From NCBI GenBank assembly GCA_051746745.1, contig JBNJFJ010000002.1:5441-69440 (forward strand): a stretch of DNA of 64,000 nt, in the 5' to 3' direction. Position 1 is the first letter of the stretch. Every line of letters begins with the position of its first letter. The notes below the pieces were generated by a model. The model did not search any database. It was not told the origin of the DNA and saw only the letters and a list, made by a program, of their open reading frames with translations. The position numbers and the translations under genes were made by a program. Origin of the DNA: Halolactibacillus sp051746745. GTDB lineage: Bacteria > Bacillota > Bacilli > Bacillales > Amphibacillaceae. This document shows positions 62,210 through 64,000 of the stretch, one piece after another.

Positions 62210-62263
62210 TCCTTCACCTCCTTTTTTTCTCCCTATATCTTATCTTTAATTGCTGAAAAAAGC

Positions 62264-62292
62264 AAAGGTCCCGTTTAAAAAAACGAGACCTT
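62264..62292 (-). terminator. Intrinsic terminator after acpP
   Basis: AAGGTCTCGTTT pairs with AAACGGGACCTT (one mismatch), followed by TGCTTTTTT on the minus strand, 12 bases after the acpP stop. It separates the fatty acid genes from rnc. Confidence 0.8.
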
Positions 62293-62304
62293 TTTTGATA
62301 TTTT

Positions 62305-62538
62305 TTAAGCTTGACTGTCTATGTAGTTCACAGCATCAGCCACTGTTTGAATTTTTTCTGCCTCTTCATCAGCAATTTCCATATCAAACTCATCTTCAAG
62401 TTCCATCACTAATTCAACAACATCTAGTGAATCTGCTTCAAGATCATCTTTGAAAGATGCTTCAAGTGTTACTTTTTCTTCTTCCACATCTAAACGGTCA
62501 ACAACAATTTTCTTTACGCGATCGAAAGTTTCTGCCAT
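62305..62538 (-). CDS. acpP: Acyl carrier protein
   Basis: Carries growing fatty acyl chains on 4'-phosphopantetheine. 77 residues, acidic, four-helix type. Attachment Ser37 in EADSLDVVELVMELEDEF. Follows fabG by 33 bases. Confidence 0.98.
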   Translation of the reverse strand: MAETFDRVKKIVVDRLDVEEEKVTLEASFKDDLEADSLDVVELVMELEDEFDMEIADEEAEKIQTVADAVNYIDSQA

Positions 62539-62571
62539 TTGTCATTCACCCCCTTTCAAATAATATTGGGC

Positions 62572-63306
62572 TTACATATACATGCCACCATCAACGGATA
62601 ACGTTTGTCCGGTAATATAACTTGCCGCATCCGATGCTAAGAAATACACAGCTTCAGCGACTTGTTTCGGTTCACCAAGAGCTTTAAGCGGTATTTGATT
62701 TAGCAATAAGGCTTTTTGTTCATCTGATAGTGCCTCTGTCATATCGGTCGTGATAAACCCAGGAGCCACTGTATTGACGCGAATCTGTTTTGCGGCTAGT
62801 TCTTTTGCGGCTGATTTCGTCATCCCAATCACGCCTGACTTTGCTGCAACATAATTAATCTGTCCTGGGTTTCCAGATAGACCTACAACAGAGCTTAAGT
62901 TAACAATAGCGCCGCCTTTTTGTTTCATCATTGGACGGGCAACTGCTTTCATCATGAGAAAGACACCTTTTAGATTCGTGTCAATCACCGCATCAAAATC
63001 AGCTTCTTTCATGCGCATGAGTAAATTATCCCGGGTGACACCCGCATTATTAACAACGACATCAATCTGTCCAAAGTGATCAACGGTCGCTTTTACCATA
63101 TCTTTAACATCCGACTCATTAGCAACATTTGCTTTTACCACGAGCGCCTCTTGGCCTAAAGTTTCGACTTCGGCTTTCACAGCCAATGCTTTGTCTTCAT
63201 TACCGTTGTAGTTAACTACAACATTGTAACCGTTTTTAGCGAAGGTGAGAGCGATTTCTCGACCGATCCCTCGCGATGCTCCAGTAATAAGGGCAACTTT
63301 TGTCAT
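62572..63306 (-). CDS. fabG: 3-oxoacyl-[acyl-carrier-protein] reductase
   Basis: NADPH-dependent reductase in the fatty acid cycle. 244 residues of the short-chain dehydrogenase family: cofactor loop TGASRGIG (8-15), NNAG (87-90), catalytic Ser139, Tyr152 and Lys156, and the C-terminal SVDGGMYM. The ATG at 63306 overlaps the fabD stop (ATGA). Confidence 0.98.
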   Translation of the reverse strand: MTKVALITGASRGIGREIALTFAKNGYNVVVNYNGNEDKALAVKAEVETLGQEALVVKANVANESDVKDMVKATVDHFGQIDVVVNNAGVTRDNLLMRMKEADFDAVIDTNLKGVFLMMKAVARPMMKQKGGAIVNLSSVVGLSGNPGQINYVAAKSGVIGMTKSAAKELAAKQIRVNTVAPGFITTDMTEALSDEQKALLLNQIPLKALGEPKQVAEAVYFLASDAASYITGQTLSVDGGMYM

Positions 63307-64000
63307 GACTCTTCGTCCTCCTTGTACCATGCCACAAAGGCATCTAATGTGTCCTGGTCTTCGACCTGAAACACGCGGGCACGTCGATGAATTTTTTTCA
63401 CTAATCCTGATAATACTTTTTTATTGCCAACTTCGACAAAGGCATCAATCTCATCATCTAACAAGTGACGGATACTTTCTTCAAAACGCACTTTGCTGTA
63501 CAGCTGCTCTGTTAAGCGTTGTTTTATATGATCCGGATCTGTTTCGGGTTCTGCTGTGACGTTATGGAGTAACGGTACCTGCGGGGACAAAACATCAACA
63601 TCCGCTAACACCGCACCAAACTTTTCTGCTTGCGGCTTCATGAATGACGAATGGAACGGCCCACTTACCGCTAAAGGAATCACGCGTTTTGCTCCTTTTT
63701 CTTTTAACTGAGGGATCATCTCATCAATCGTTTGTTTGTCACCTGAAATAACAATTTGACCAGGCGAATTAAGATTGGCGATTTCCACTTGATTATTGGT
63801 CGTCTTTAATACCTCTTCAAGTACACCTTCAGATAGGCCAAGGACCGCACTCATCCCGCCTTTACCGTCTGGGTCTGCTTGTTCCATCAACAAACCTCTT
63901 CGATAGACGAGCGTTGTTGCTTGTTCTAGAGTTAAGCTGCCACTTGCTACGAGGGCACTATATTCTCCTAAACTATGACCCAAAACGGCAACAGGTTCAA
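63303..64000 (-). CDS. fabD: Malonyl CoA-acyl carrier protein transacylase (5' end outside window)
   Basis: Transfers malonyl groups from CoA to ACP. The C-terminal 231 residues are visible, including the nucleophile Ser in GHSLGEYSALV, a central Arg-containing loop, the His in GPFHSSFM and LPL-type QVPLLHNVTA. The start is beyond the right edge; the frame is open to base 64000. Overlaps fabG by four bases. Confidence 0.97.
   Translation of the reverse strand, partial: EPVAVLGHSLGEYSALVASGSLTLEQATTLVYRRGLLMEQADPDGKGGMSAVLGLSEGVLEEVLKTTNNQVEIANLNSPGQIVISGDKQTIDEMIPQLKEKGAKRVIPLAVSGPFHSSFMKPQAEKFGAVLADVDVLSPQVPLLHNVTAEPETDPDHIKQRLTEQLYSKVRFEESIRHLLDDEIDAFVEVGNKKVLSGLVKKIHRRARVFQVEDQDTLDAFVAWYKEDEES

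Noticed and set aside
1..64000. tRNA, rRNA, CRISPR, insertion sequence or prophage content
   Set aside because: I looked for cloverleaf-like intergenic stretches, regular spacer repeats, transposase-like frames and terminal repeats; every gap is short and accounted for.

Overview
This is a chromosomal core segment of a flagellated, low-GC Gram-positive bacterium (Bacillota, Bacillaceae-like). Gene order follows the Bacillus subtilis fabD-smc-ffh-trmD-topA-codY-fla/che-rpsB-frr-cdsA-proS-polC region almost gene for gene. All but one of the recognised genes lie on the minus strand, so transcription runs from high to low coordinates. I saw no rRNA, tRNA, insertion sequence, prophage or CRISPR array.

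Layout in transcription order: (1) 64000-61526, the end of a fatty-acid cluster (fabD partial, fabG, acpP) and rnc. (2) 61473-61264, the only plus-strand gene, a small DUF1128/YfkK protein between rnc and smc. (3) 61141-54209, smc, ftsY, ylxM, ffh, rpsP, khpA: chromosome organisation and signal-recognition-particle targeting. (4) 54031-50660, rimM, trmD, rplS, lepB, rbgA: ribosome maturation, tRNA methylation and signal peptidase. (5) 50556-46521, rnhB, the flagellar-like pair ylqG/ylqH, and dprA. (6) 46398-40338, topA, then xerC-hslV-hslU-codY behind a consensus sigma-A promoter. (7) 39685-11193, a fla/che operon of about 28.5 kb with 34 genes, flgB through swrB: basal body, motor switch, export gate, hook, chemotaxis and sigma-D. 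(8) 11026-1, rpsB, tsf, pyrH, frr, uppS, cdsA, rasP, proS and the first 989 codons of polC.

The useful differences from the Bacillus template are absences. dxr is missing between cdsA and rasP, sucCD between ylqH and dprA, trmFO between topA and xerC, and ylqD between khpA and rimM. Missing sucCD and dxr would fit a fermentative, lactic-type halophilic or alkaliphilic Bacillaceae (for example the Halolactibacillus/Amphibacillus group) that makes isoprenoids by another route. That is inference: the genes could be elsewhere in the genome.

Regulation that can be read directly includes good sigma-A promoters before rpsB, pyrH, topA, xerC, rplS, rpsP, ylxM and flgB, an L19-type leader before rplS, and a CodY-like box abutting the promoter of the operon that ends in codY. 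The hook gene flgE is flanked on both sides by strong mRNA hairpins. I found no clearly novel system. The most interesting items are flgE mRNA processing, possible CodY autoregulation, a 30-codon leader ORF before xerC, atypical residues in HslV, RbgA and TrmD, and the pattern of missing genes.
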